From Nitratidesulfovibrio sp. (lineage in GTDB: Bacteria; Desulfobacterota; Desulfovibrionia; Desulfovibrionales; Desulfovibrionaceae): DNA of 64,000 nucleotides. This document shows, one piece after another, positions 17,045 to 25,496 of this stretch (its first letter is position 1; every line of letters starts with the position of its first letter). The notes beneath the pieces were generated by a model. The model had not been told where the DNA came from. It ran no database searches and saw nothing but the letters and a program-made list of their open reading frames with translations. Made by a program: the position numbers and the translations under genes. The DNA lies in NCBI RefSeq assembly GCF_040373385.1, contig NZ_JBDXXH010000005.1:202548-266547 (forward strand), written 5' to 3'.

Positions 17045-17083
17045 CGGGACCGTCCTGTCCTGCGCGGGGGGCGGTCCCGTTTT
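17045..17083 (+). terminator. Terminator after trpA
   Basis: Stem CGGGACCG (17045-17052) / CGGTCCCG (17072-17079), then TTTTC. The rest of the 369-bp gap (16938-17306) holds a TTGACA (17132-17137) with a weak TACCGG 17 bp downstream, a possible icd promoter, and no gene. Confidence 0.65.
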
Positions 17084-17306
17084 CATGCCCGAGGAGGGGG
17101 GGGACAGGGTGATTCCCTGCGCGGCCCCGTTTTGACAAAATCCGCCAAACCGGCTACCGGAACTGACCCCCAAGGGTACACCGGATCCCACCGGAAGCAC
17201 GTGATACAAGGCCGGGCGGTACGCCGTCCGGCCGCTTTTCGGCAGCACGACATCAGCACGACAGTACGGCCCCGCCCCGGCGGGGCCAGCGCAAAGGAGC
17301 GCCTCC

Positions 17307-18455
17307 ATGCGGAAGACGGTCTACTGGATTGAAGGCGACGGCATCGGCCCCGACGTATGGAAGGCCGCCCGTCCCGTCATCGATGCGGCGGTGGCGAAAA
17401 CCTACGGCGACGCGCGCTCCATCGAATGGAAGGAACTGCTGGCCGGTGAAAAGGCCTACGCCGCCACCGGCGAATACCTGCCAGAGGCCACCATGCAGGC
17501 CCTGCGCGGCGCGGAACTGGCCATCAAGGGGCCGCTGGGCACCCCGGTGGGCAAGGGCTTTCGCAGCCTTAACGTCACCCTGCGCCAGACGCTGGACCTG
17601 TACGCCTGCATCCGGCCCATCCGCTACTTCGAGGGCATCATGTCGCCCGTGAAAAGGCCGGACCTGGTGGACATGGTGGTGTTTCGCGAAAACACGGAAG
17701 ACGTGTACGCGGGCATCGAATACAAGGCGGGCACGCCGGAAGCCAAGCGGCTCATCGACTTTCTGCGCAACGAACTGGGCGCCAACGTGGACCCGGAAAG
17801 CGCCGTGGGCATCAAGCCCATGACCGCGCGCGGCTCCAAGCGGCTGGTGCGCCGCGCCATGGACTTTGCCGTGGCCCAGAAGCGGTCCAGCCTTACGCTG
17901 GTGCACAAGGGCAACATCATGAAGTTCACGGAAGGCGGCTTTCGCGAATGGGGCTATGAAGTGGTGCGCGACGAATTCACCGACGCCGCCGTGCTGGAAG
18001 CCGACGCCGGGGGCGCGGCAGGCAAGGTGGTGGTGAAGGACCGCATTGCCGACGCCATGTTCCAGGAAGTGCTGATCCGCCCCGACCAGTACAGCGTGAT
18101 CGCCACGTCCAACCTGAACGGCGACTACCTGTCCGATGCGCTGGCCGCGCAGGTGGGCGGGCTTGGCCTTGCGCCGGGCGTGAACATGTCCGACTCGCTG
18201 GCCTTCTTCGAAGCCACCCACGGCACCGCGCCCACCATTGCCGGGCAGGACAAGGCCAACCCCGGCAGCCTCATTTTGTGCGGCGCGCTGATGCTGGAGC
18301 ACATGGGCTGGAACGATGCGGCCACCCGCATCTACAACGCCATCAACACCACCATCGGCAACCGCACCGTTACCGTGGACCTTGCCTCGCAGATGGCCAG
18401 CGCCACCACCGTGGGCACCGTGGCGTTTGGCGAGATGGTGGAAAAGGCCCTGTAG
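17307..18455 (+). CDS. icd: Isocitrate dehydrogenase, NADP type
   Basis: A 382-residue enzyme oxidising isocitrate to 2-oxoglutarate, which in these incomplete-oxidiser bacteria mainly serves glutamate synthesis. It shows EGDGIGPDVW, the substrate-serine motif FRSLNVTLRQ, FRENTEDVYAGIE, KGNIMKFTEG, DRIADAMFQ, NLNGDYLSDALA, ATHGTAPTIAGQDKANP and the C-terminal helices. It is somewhat shorter than the E. coli enzyme. AAAGGAGCGCC precedes the ATG. It is a single-gene unit with a terminator at 18501-18534. Confidence 0.93.
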   Translation: MRKTVYWIEGDGIGPDVWKAARPVIDAAVAKTYGDARSIEWKELLAGEKAYAATGEYLPEATMQALRGAELAIKGPLGTPVGKGFRSLNVTLRQTLDLYACIRPIRYFEGIMSPVKRPDLVDMVVFRENTEDVYAGIEYKAGTPEAKRLIDFLRNELGANVDPESAVGIKPMTARGSKRLVRRAMDFAVAQKRSSLTLVHKGNIMKFTEGGFREWGYEVVRDEFTDAAVLEADAGGAAGKVVVKDRIADAMFQEVLIRPDQYSVIATSNLNGDYLSDALAAQVGGLGLAPGVNMSDSLAFFEATHGTAPTIAGQDKANPGSLILCGALMLEHMGWNDAATRIYNAINTTIGNRTVTVDLASQMASATTVGTVAFGEMVEKAL

Positions 18456-18808
18456 AGAACGAGAAGAATTGGGTAGATACGACAGATTGGTGAAAGATGA
18501 CGCCCCCGGAAGCGGTGAGCTTTCGGGGGCGTTTGTGCGCAGTTTACATGTAGCGAATTTGGCGTGAAAAATTCATCCGTGTTCCTTTCTGCTGTAGGGA
18601 TGGCATGGTTTATGGCGTGTTAGTAGTAGTTTCAGTAGATAAGGCGTTGAAATTAAACAGTGTTCATTTTAATACCGGAAGTTATCGATGGCTGGCATCT
18701 GTTTTGTTGTTTACCTTGTGCGTCATTTTTGTGAAAAGTTTGATTGTGTGGTGTGTTAATTAGAAGCCGTGCTAGATATGAGGCAATTCGATAAGGAGTT
18801 TTTTGGGT
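18456..18808. other. Gene-free boundary of the AT-rich island, with icd terminator
   Basis: The first 80 bp carry the icd terminator. From about 18536 the base composition drops abruptly to an A+T-rich sequence with many TTT/AAA runs, unlike the rest of the window. It probably holds the promoter of the next two genes, but I cannot fix the boxes. No integrase, att-like repeat or tRNA is seen. Confidence 0.6.
18501..18534 (+). terminator. Terminator after icd
   Basis: Stem CGCCCCCG (18501-18508) / CGGGGGCG (18524-18531) with a 15-nt loop, followed by TTTG. Confidence 0.65.
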
Positions 18809-19570
18809 ATGGCTATATCACCGCGGAATGTTATTAATAATGGTTTTGTCATTGATGGGACTGCATCTAATCTTAGGAGTGGATCTTATGACGTCATTGT
18901 TGATGCGATAGTTTGTGATGGTAATGTTGTAGAATCTGGAGAGTATACTCTTGAACCGCAGCAGATGGTCGTTGTTGTTTCTAAGGAGAGAATATGTTTG
19001 GACGATAGCCATATTGCTTTTGCGCATCCTAAAACGTCGCTTTGTAGAAGTGGAATATTGGCGTTAAATACTGGTATTATTGATCCTGGATATGATGGGC
19101 ATATTTCAACTGTTATTATTAATTTTAGAAAGAGGGCGTATACTATTAAAAAAGGAGAAAGTTTTTTAAGGATAGTCTTTCATAAATTTTGTGAAGATAA
19201 TGCGATTATGTTTGGGAGAAGGGGTAGCGGTAGATCTAAATATATAAAAAGTGTTATTGAGGACACAAAGGTTTATCCTTCAACATTTCTTGATGTAGAG
19301 GGTGTTGCTGATGGAGTCGTGAAACGTGTACATGAAGAAGTTTTTGGGAAATTTATAACAAAGATAGTGAGTTATACGTCTCTATTTGTTGCTGTGGTTA
19401 CAGCGTTTGGGTTTTATGTCGCGTGGATGCAGTATAATATGCAGAATAGAGCGCTGGACTTCGTACAGGTTGAAGCTCGTGATGATATAAAAAGCATGAA
19501 CGTCGAGATTTCACGGCTTAAGGAGCGTTTATCTGTGGTTGAAGGGGGCGGAGATGTACATAGAAAGTGA
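18809..19570 (+). CDS. dUTPase/dCTP-deaminase-fold protein with C-terminal membrane anchor and coiled coil
   Basis: A 253-residue protein in strongly A+T-rich sequence. Residues 1-130 resemble the trimeric dUTPase/dCTP deaminase fold: LRSGSYDVIVD near residue 22, HPKTSLCRSGI (residues 73-83, in place of the RSSLAR motif) and IDPGYDGHI (91-99), the family's most conserved motif. The deaminase catalytic Glu two strands later appears replaced (VIINF where VLEF is usual), so it may be a dUTPase, a nucleotide sensor or inactive. Residues 183-207 form one transmembrane helix, then a coiled coil (about 212-245), an arrangement unusual for a housekeeping enzyme. ATG 18809 has AAGGAG 10 nt upstream. 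It overlaps the next gene by 17 bp. A role in nucleotide-based defence is inference. Confidence 0.7.
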   Translation: MAISPRNVINNGFVIDGTASNLRSGSYDVIVDAIVCDGNVVESGEYTLEPQQMVVVVSKERICLDDSHIAFAHPKTSLCRSGILALNTGIIDPGYDGHISTVIINFRKRAYTIKKGESFLRIVFHKFCEDNAIMFGRRGSGRSKYIKSVIEDTKVYPSTFLDVEGVADGVVKRVHEEVFGKFITKIVSYTSLFVAVVTAFGFYVAWMQYNMQNRALDFVQVEARDDIKSMNVEISRLKERLSVVEGGGDVHRK

Positions 19571-20426
19571 ATCTATTTCTGAATCGTTAGTTGCATTATC
19601 CCGCCTGCTGATTTCTGAAGGTTTTCCAGCGTCACCGAGAGATATTCCTACACTTGAGTTGCGAGGAGTGCTTATTCGTATAAAGGACCCGAGAAACCGT
19701 ATCGTGTGTGTGCCTGAGAGAAGGTGGAGCGCATCGTATGCTGTCGGAGAATTTTGTTGGCACATGTCTGCTGATAATAGTCTTGAATTTATAAAATACT
19801 ATTCTGAAGCCTGGAGAGCATTTTCGGATAATGGGGTGGAGATTAGTGGAAGTTGCTATGGAAGGCATATTTTTTCTGGTGGAAATGCATCACAATGGAG
19901 CACTGTTAAGAATCTCTTGCGCTCCGATGTGAACTCCAGGCGTGCGGTGTTGTACTTTGCAGATCCTGGGTATGATCTGGAGTCAGCAAAGGACGTTCCA
20001 TGCATTTCTAATATGCAATTTATGGTAAGAAATAGAAAAATTGATTGTTTTGTTAGCATGCGTAGTAATGATCTTATATTAGGCTACTGCTATGATGTGT
20101 ATTTCATGACCATGCTGCAAGAAATGATGGCGGTGGAATTGGGGCTTGATATTGGAGAGTATACGCATTTTGTGGCGTCTATGCATGCGTATTGCGATAA
20201 GCTTGATGTTGTTCGCAACGTATCGAGCAGTGCAATGTCTATATGTGAGCCAATGAGTCCAATGTGCTGTGTTGATGAAATAAGCACTGTATTAGAAGTT
20301 GAGAGAATGTTGCGGTCTGGTGATGCTAATGGGTTGAATTTGATAGGTAATCTTAGCGAGTACTGGAAAGATTTTTGTAGCCCGTTGATAAATAAGTTTT
20401 ATAAGAAGCATGGTTGTTCCATGTGA
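19554..20426 (+). CDS. Thymidylate-synthase-family enzyme, possibly dCMP hydroxymethylase-like
   Basis: A 290-residue protein of the ThyA superfamily, which transfers a one-carbon unit from methylene-tetrahydrofolate to a pyrimidine nucleotide. Key residues align: Glu66/Trp69 (GEFCWHM), Arg129-Arg130 (SRRAVL), nucleophile Cys150 (DVPCISN), Arg170-Ser171-x-Asp173 (MRSND), and His211/Tyr213 (SMHAY). At the position that is Asn in dUMP-specific thymidylate synthases (Asn177 in E. coli) it has Asp181 (GYCYD), as in dCMP/CMP hydroxymethylases. Low G+C and A/T-ending codons mark it as foreign. ATG 19554 overlaps the preceding gene, with GGGGGCGGAG as ribosome binding site. A diverged dUMP enzyme is the alternative. 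Confidence 0.75.
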   Translation: MYIESESISESLVALSRLLISEGFPASPRDIPTLELRGVLIRIKDPRNRIVCVPERRWSASYAVGEFCWHMSADNSLEFIKYYSEAWRAFSDNGVEISGSCYGRHIFSGGNASQWSTVKNLLRSDVNSRRAVLYFADPGYDLESAKDVPCISNMQFMVRNRKIDCFVSMRSNDLILGYCYDVYFMTMLQEMMAVELGLDIGEYTHFVASMHAYCDKLDVVRNVSSSAMSICEPMSPMCCVDEISTVLEVERMLRSGDANGLNLIGNLSEYWKDFCSPLINKFYKKHGCSM

Positions 20427-20555
20427 TATTTATTTTTATACGCCTGCACCAGTGTTCTTTCTGATAAATCGACTTAGCTTGGCTGGGTGGGGCCGGGGCC
20501 GTACTGTGCTGCCCGTTCCGAGGCCGTCATGCACCCCGGCAGGCAGGAGAATACC

Positions 20556-21155
20556 ATGAACACCAGCCTTCGCACGCTCACCCTCGCCGCCGTGCTGGCG
20601 GCGTTTGCCGTTACGGGGTGCGCCACCACCAGCATGCACGCCTCGTCGCAGATGGAGGAAGGGCAGTTCCGTCAGGCGGCGGAAACCTACGCCGCCGCCC
20701 AGCGTGAAAATCCGGATGACTGGCAGTCCGGCGTGCGGCGCGGCTATGCGCTGTACCGCGCCGGAGACTATCAGGCCGCTCAGGACGTTCTGAAGCCCCT
20801 GTGGACCAACCGTCGCGCCGCCGAATACGCCCGGTTCTGGGCGGGCATTGCCGCCATTGCCGCCCGCGATGAAGCCGCCGCCCGCACCGCGTGGTCGGAA
20901 TGGACCGCCAGCCGCTTCGAGATCGTACGGGCCATCCGGCCCCGCGTGGAACAGCTGATGTCCGGCGAACTGCCCCTCGGCCCGCAGGCCGCCAGCGGCT
21001 ATGTTGCCGAGGCCGCCACGGCCAACGGGCGCGAGGCCCATGCCGATGCCCGCTACGGCTGGCGGCCCCTGTCGCCGGGCTACTCGCGGTCCTACGAGCG
21101 CGACGCCTTTTCCGACACCATGCTGCCGGTGACGCCCCAGCCGTATCTGCCGTAG
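20556..21155 (+). CDS. Predicted lipoprotein with TPR-like repeat
   Basis: A 199-residue protein beginning with a lipoprotein signal peptide (hydrophobic LAAVLAAFAVTGC, lipobox VTG-Cys at about residue 23). Residues 35-110 look like one or two tetratricopeptide-type helical repeats (FRQAAETYAAAQRENPDD, ALYRAGDYQAAQDVLKPLW), suggesting a protein-interaction role in the envelope. The C-terminal part is Tyr/Pro-rich. CAGGAGA precedes ATG 20556. G+C is back to normal, so it lies outside the island. Specific function unknown. Confidence 0.75.
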   Translation: MNTSLRTLTLAAVLAAFAVTGCATTSMHASSQMEEGQFRQAAETYAAAQRENPDDWQSGVRRGYALYRAGDYQAAQDVLKPLWTNRRAAEYARFWAGIAAIAARDEAAARTAWSEWTASRFEIVRAIRPRVEQLMSGELPLGPQAASGYVAEAATANGREAHADARYGWRPLSPGYSRSYERDAFSDTMLPVTPQPYLP

Positions 21156-21168
21156 AAAAAGTCACCCC

Positions 21169-21203
21169 GAAGCCCCAGCGCGTGAAACATCCGCCGGGGC
21201 TTT
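21169..21203 (+). terminator. Terminator after lipoprotein gene
   Basis: Stem GAAGCCCC (21169-21176) / GGGGCTTTC (from 21195) with an 18-nt loop and a short T run. Confidence 0.55.
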
Positions 21204-21270
21204 CGCATTCCCCGGTTGCGCATCCTCTCCCACCCTTCCCAACCAACCCCGCGCCTGCTATCCGTAAGCC

Positions 21271-21999
21271 ATGAAGCTGGCGGTCATTTCCGACATTCAC
21301 GGCAACCTCGGTGCGTTCAAGGCGGTGCTGGCCGACATGGACGCGCAGGGGGCCACTTGCGCCGTGTCTCTGGGCGACAACGTGGGCTACGGGCCGGATC
21401 CTGGCCCGGTGCTGCGCCTTGTGGCCAGTCGGCACATCCCTTCGGTGGCGGGCAATCACGAGATGGCCGTGGCCGACCCCCGCTGGCTGCGCGAGTTCAA
21501 CAGCCAGTCGCGCGATGCCGTGCGCATGACCATGGACTGGCTGGACGACGAAGAGGTGGAACTGGCCCGCGCCATGCCCCGCGTGCTGGTGCGCGAAGGC
21601 TGCCGCTTCGTGCATGGCATGCCGCCCGATTCGCCCTTCACCTACCTGTACGAATTTCACGGCAAGCGGCTGGCGTCGGTGTTCGACCTGTTCCCGGAGC
21701 CCATCTGCTTCGTGGGGCACACCCATGACCTTGAGCTGGTCCGGCGCGATGCCGACGGCGTGGTGGCCCGCGAACCGCTGACAGAGGGCGCGCGCGTGCC
21801 GCCCGCGGGGGGGCGTTACCTGATCAGCGCGGGCAGCGTGGGCCAGCCGCGCGACGGCGACAACCGCGCCAAGTACCTGTTGTGGGAACCCGCCCAGCGC
21901 CGCCTGACGGTGCGCTTCGTCCCCTACGACGTGCAGGACGCCGCCCGGCGCTTCCGCGAGGCGGGGGTGAATGAGCGGTATGTGCTGCGATTGTTGTAA
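21271..21999 (+). CDS. Calcineurin-like metallophosphoesterase
   Basis: A 242-residue metal-dependent phosphoesterase. All family blocks are present: VISDIHGN (residues 5-12), SLGDNVGYGP (33-42), AGNHE (about 64), a conserved His in FVHGMPPDS, and VGHTHD (about 150). The compact single domain resembles the YfcE/serine-threonine phosphatase branch of bacterial phosphodiesterases. It is followed after 224 bp by a protein kinase gene, so a linked phosphorylation role is possible, but the substrate cannot be told from sequence. Confidence 0.88.
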   Translation: MKLAVISDIHGNLGAFKAVLADMDAQGATCAVSLGDNVGYGPDPGPVLRLVASRHIPSVAGNHEMAVADPRWLREFNSQSRDAVRMTMDWLDDEEVELARAMPRVLVREGCRFVHGMPPDSPFTYLYEFHGKRLASVFDLFPEPICFVGHTHDLELVRRDADGVVAREPLTEGARVPPAGGRYLISAGSVGQPRDGDNRAKYLLWEPAQRRLTVRFVPYDVQDAARRFREAGVNERYVLRLL

Positions 22000-22223
22000 G
22001 GGGTGCCCGACGCCATGTTGCAGAGAACCCCGTCCCGCCACGTCATGCGCCGACCCATCATGATCCCCCCCGCCACGATGCGTCCGGCCATGCCCTGCAA
22101 CGTCCTGTCCCGCTCCCTGCCGCAGGGGGGCCGCCACTCCGGGGACATTCCGGCGGGCGCGCCCGCTCTTTTGCCACTTCTCTCCCCGCGCGCCCCGCGC
22201 ATCCCGTCCCGAGGATTTTCCCC

Positions 22224-23993
22224 ATGCGCATAGGTCGTTACGAGGTGTGCGGACTGCTGGGCCGGGGCGGCATGGGCGCGGTGTACAAGGTGCGCCAGCC
22301 GGTCACCGGGCGCATCGCCGCGCTGAAGCTGCTGCGCCCCGCCGACGCGTTGGCCGACCTTTCAGATATGGACGATCTGCGCCGCCGCTTCCTGCACGAG
22401 GCGCAGGTAATGGCCGCGCTGGACCACCCCCACGTGGCGGCGGTGTGGGACGTGGACGTGGCCCCGGCGGGCACGTTGCGCCTGCCCTCCGGCGACGATT
22501 TCTGTCCGCCGCCCGCTGCATGGGGCGGGGGCGCGGGGACTCCGGTTGTGGGAGACGCAGGGGATTCCGGGAGTGTGGGAGACACGGATTCCGCCCCCCC
22601 GGAGGACTGCTACCCGGAGCGCGACCGCGCTGCCCGCGTGGCCCGCTTCGGCGATCTGCCCTTCTTCGTCATGGAATACTACTGCCTGAACCTGGGCCTG
22701 CTGATCGGCGAAAGCTACCGGGTAGAGGCCCCCACCCGCCGCCTGCCGCTGGAGCGCGCCTGCCGCTACGCCGCGCAGACGCTGGACGCGCTGGCCCGCA
22801 TGCATCACGCCGGGGTGATCCACCGCGACGTGAAGCCCTTCAACATCATGGTCACCGCCGAAGACGACGTGAAGCTCATCGACTTCGGCCTGTCGCGGTT
22901 GCGGGGCGAAACGGGCGTTCTGTCGGGCCTGCGCGGCGATGTCCGGCCCCTGCCGCGCGGGGTCAAGGTGGGGTCGCCGTACTACGCCGCGCCGGAGCAG
23001 GAGCGCGACCCGGACGCGGCGGATGGCCGGGCCGACCTGTATGCCGTGGGGGTGATGCTGTTCCGCATGCTGACCGGCGTGCTGCCCACGGACGAATCCT
23101 TTGGCGGGCGCATCCCCCGCGCCAGCAAGCGCCATGCGGATATGGACACGGCGTGGGACGACTTTTTCGCGCGGGCCATGGCCCGCGACCCGGCACAGCG
23201 CTTTGCGGACGCCCGGACCATGGCGGCGGAACTGGACGCATTGGTGGCCGCGTGGCGCCAGCGGGTGGACGCGGTGTGCCTGCTGCCGGAAGGGGACGGC
23301 GCGCCGGGGGCTGGTGGCGGGGATGAATCCGCATCGGCGGGCGGCGATGTTTCGGATACGGCTGGCCGTGCGGCGGCGGACTCCATCTTGTCCGGACAGG
23401 TTCGCCCGGTCAGGACCACCCCGGTTCGGTCAGCCCCGGTAAAGGTCGTGCCGCACCATGCCCGCGCCCTGTTCTGGCTGGACGAACTGTGGCGGCCCGC
23501 CGGGGTGTTTGCGCCGCTGGCGGATGGCCGCACCGGCGGCCCCCCCTGCGGGGTGCTGCCGGGGCTGCCCGTGCCGGACGCACACGCCGCCGGTGTGCAG
23601 GCCCCGCCGATTGATCTTGCCGCGCTGGTGGCGTACCAACCGGCCACGGGGCTGCTGTGGCAGCGTGGCGGCAGCGAGTGGGGCCTGACCCTGGCCGAGG
23701 CCCGCGAACACGTGGCCGACATGAACGCGGCGCGGTTTGCCGGGTACGACGACTGGCGGCTGCCCACCGTGGACGAGCTGTGCACCCTGCTGGCCCCGCC
23801 GCCGGAAGGGGGCGGCCACTGCGTGCCCCCCGCGCTGGACCCGGCCCCCGACCCGCTGTGGACGGCGGATCGCAAGTCGTTCACGGCGGGGTGGTTCGTC
23901 AGCACGTCCATGGGCTTCGTGGGCTGGCAGGACGACACCTGTCGTTTCCATGTGCGTGTGGTCCGGAATATGCTTAGCGACATTCCGGCGTGA
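22224..23993 (+). CDS. Serine/threonine protein kinase with C-terminal DUF1566 domain
   Basis: A 589-residue protein. The Hanks-type kinase domain begins at residue 1 (GLLGRGGMGAVYKV; Lys in IAALKLL), with HRDVKPFNIM (catalytic loop), DFGLSR, an APE-like SPYYAAPEQE and the C-lobe DLYAVGVMLFRMLTG, so it should be active. About 65 residues of low-complexity sequence are inserted before the hinge (FVMEYY). After a Ser/Ala/Gly linker, residues 470-589 form a DUF1566-type lectin-like module (GLLWQRGGSEWGLTLAEA, DDWRLPTVDEL). No transmembrane helix is seen between the two. The role of DUF1566 here is unknown. Confidence 0.88.
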   Translation: MRIGRYEVCGLLGRGGMGAVYKVRQPVTGRIAALKLLRPADALADLSDMDDLRRRFLHEAQVMAALDHPHVAAVWDVDVAPAGTLRLPSGDDFCPPPAAWGGGAGTPVVGDAGDSGSVGDTDSAPPEDCYPERDRAARVARFGDLPFFVMEYYCLNLGLLIGESYRVEAPTRRLPLERACRYAAQTLDALARMHHAGVIHRDVKPFNIMVTAEDDVKLIDFGLSRLRGETGVLSGLRGDVRPLPRGVKVGSPYYAAPEQERDPDAADGRADLYAVGVMLFRMLTGVLPTDESFGGRIPRASKRHADMDTAWDDFFARAMARDPAQRFADARTMAAELDALVAAWRQRVDAVCLLPEGDGAPGAGGGDESASAGGDVSDTAGRAAADSILSGQVRPVRTTPVRSAPVKVVPHHARALFWLDELWRPAGVFAPLADGRTGGPPCGVLPGLPVPDAHAAGVQAPPIDLAALVAYQPATGLLWQRGGSEWGLTLAEAREHVADMNAARFAGYDDWRLPTVDELCTLLAPPPEGGGHCVPPALDPAPDPLWTADRKSFTAGWFVSTSMGFVGWQDDTCRFHVRVVRNMLSDIPA

Positions 23994-24206
23994 ATTCGGG
24001 CTCGGGTTGCACGGGGCCACGAGCATGGCGTCGCCAACCCGACGCCGCGCAGGCTGCTCCCGCCTCGCCCGCGCTCCGGCCTCCATTCCGCCGCCCGACC
24101 GCAGCATTGCGAACGCTGCGCTCGACCTACCCGCACTGGCCCGCGCTCGATTTGACCGCGCACAACTGGCCTGCTCTCAACGCTTTTCATCCCTCACGGA
24201 ATCCGG

Positions 24207-25154
24207 ATGCACAACGAACACGACATGCCCGCCCTGGCCCCGCAAGCCGACGACACCGACATCGACTGCCGGGGCTGCGGCACCTGCTGTCGCAAGGGCG
24301 GACCGGCCCTGCACACGCAGGATCTGGAGCTGTTTCGGGCCGGGCACCTGGCTCCGGAACATTGCCTGACGCTGCGCGCGGGGGAACTGGCCCGCGAGTT
24401 GAGCGGCGACCTGCGCCCGCTGGAGCGGGAACTGGTGAAACTGCGCCCGCGCCAAATTTTGGGACAATCGGCCCGCAATGGCGACTGGTCCTGCCTGTTC
24501 CTGAATCAGTCCGACAGCCGGTGCGGCGTCTACGCACACCGGCCCGCCGAATGCCGCGCCCTGCTGTGCCGTGATACCTGGGCCATCAAGACCCTGCACG
24601 CCGTGGACCGGGTGACCCGGCTGGACGTGCTGGCGGCCTGGGCGGAAGGCGCGGCAGAGCGCGCCAGCCGGACCTGTCAGACAGAACCCGCAAGCCGGGC
24701 GGATTCGGCAAGCCAGACATATTCGGCAAGCCAGGCCGATTCCACGGGTCAGGTTCTCGCTGGCTGCGTCGACCCCGGTGTGCCGTGGGCAGACATTCTG
24801 GCCGCGCACGAGGAACGTTGCGGCTACGCGGTACTCGCCCCCGTGGGCGCTACCCTGCAACGCGCGGCGGACCAGTTGCGCGCCCGCAACCCCGGCATGG
24901 CGGACCCGATCCCCCTGCCGGAATATCCGGACGATACGGTGGCACCGGACGAGGTCGCCCACGCCGTGGATGCGTTTCTGGAAGCCGTGCGCTTCGATTT
25001 CGCCTTCCGGTCCATCGTGCGCGAGCGGGCCGGGGCGGCCATGGAAGAACTGGACTTTCTGCTGGGGCGCACCGTTGCGGCCACGGCGGCCATGTATGGG
25101 GTGGCCGTGCGCATGGGGGCCGATGGCCCGGAAGTGGTGGTCTTCCCCACCTAG
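24207..25154 (+). CDS. YkgJ-family cysteine-cluster protein
   Basis: A 315-residue protein with the YkgJ (zinc/iron-chelating) signature: CRGCGTCCRKGG at residues 21-32, then WSCLFL, CGVY and CRALLCRDTW, eight or more cysteines likely binding an Fe-S cluster or metal. Between residues 150 and 180 there is an imperfect Ser/Ala/Gln repeat (units like DSASQ) absent from the usual family core. The C-terminal half is helical. The start at 24207 places the cysteine motif at the normal distance. Biochemical role unproven. Confidence 0.8.
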   Translation: MHNEHDMPALAPQADDTDIDCRGCGTCCRKGGPALHTQDLELFRAGHLAPEHCLTLRAGELARELSGDLRPLERELVKLRPRQILGQSARNGDWSCLFLNQSDSRCGVYAHRPAECRALLCRDTWAIKTLHAVDRVTRLDVLAAWAEGAAERASRTCQTEPASRADSASQTYSASQADSTGQVLAGCVDPGVPWADILAAHEERCGYAVLAPVGATLQRAADQLRARNPGMADPIPLPEYPDDTVAPDEVAHAVDAFLEAVRFDFAFRSIVRERAGAAMEELDFLLGRTVAATAAMYGVAVRMGADGPEVVVFPT

Positions 25155-25171
25155 GCCCGCCTCCACTGCGG

Positions 25172-25332
25172 CCTTTTTGCCCTCTGCCGTCGTCAGAATG
25201 GTTTTTTATTCCGGTCGAATACCACAAAAGTACGCTCTGCGGTCCTCATCCGTAAGGTTCGCTCCGCTCGCCCAACGGCTGAGGCACTCCCTTCACAAAA
25301 AACGATTCTTCCTAGGCAGAGAACAAAAATTC
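25172..25332 (+). repeat. Foldback repeat element, copy 3
   Basis: Left arm TTTTTGCCCTCTGCC (25174-25188) and right arm GGCAGAGAACAAAAA (25315-25329) form a 15-position stem with two C-A mismatches. The core ATAC-CACAAAA-GTAC lies at 25219-25233. An internal palindromic module (25250-25278) matches 7603-7635 in inverted orientation. It occupies most of the 342-bp gap before hldD; the remainder shows no gene. Confidence 0.78.
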
Positions 25333-25496
25333 TCGCAGTGGAAACGGGCCTGAGAAGTCGCTTTCATGGTTGCAAGGCACGCTGGTGCCGGTAGTGCGGC
25401 CATCCACGCGCCGCCCCCTTGCCCTGCGGGCCGCATCGCGGCATCATGCCGCACGCCCGGCGCGCCTGCCGGGCAGCCTTCGCAAAGGAGCCTGAA

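Noticed and set aside
18536-20460. Prophage or integrated plasmid
   Set aside because: Only two genes of foreign composition are present, without integrase, phage structural genes, att repeats or a tRNA target; a small horizontally acquired cassette fits better.
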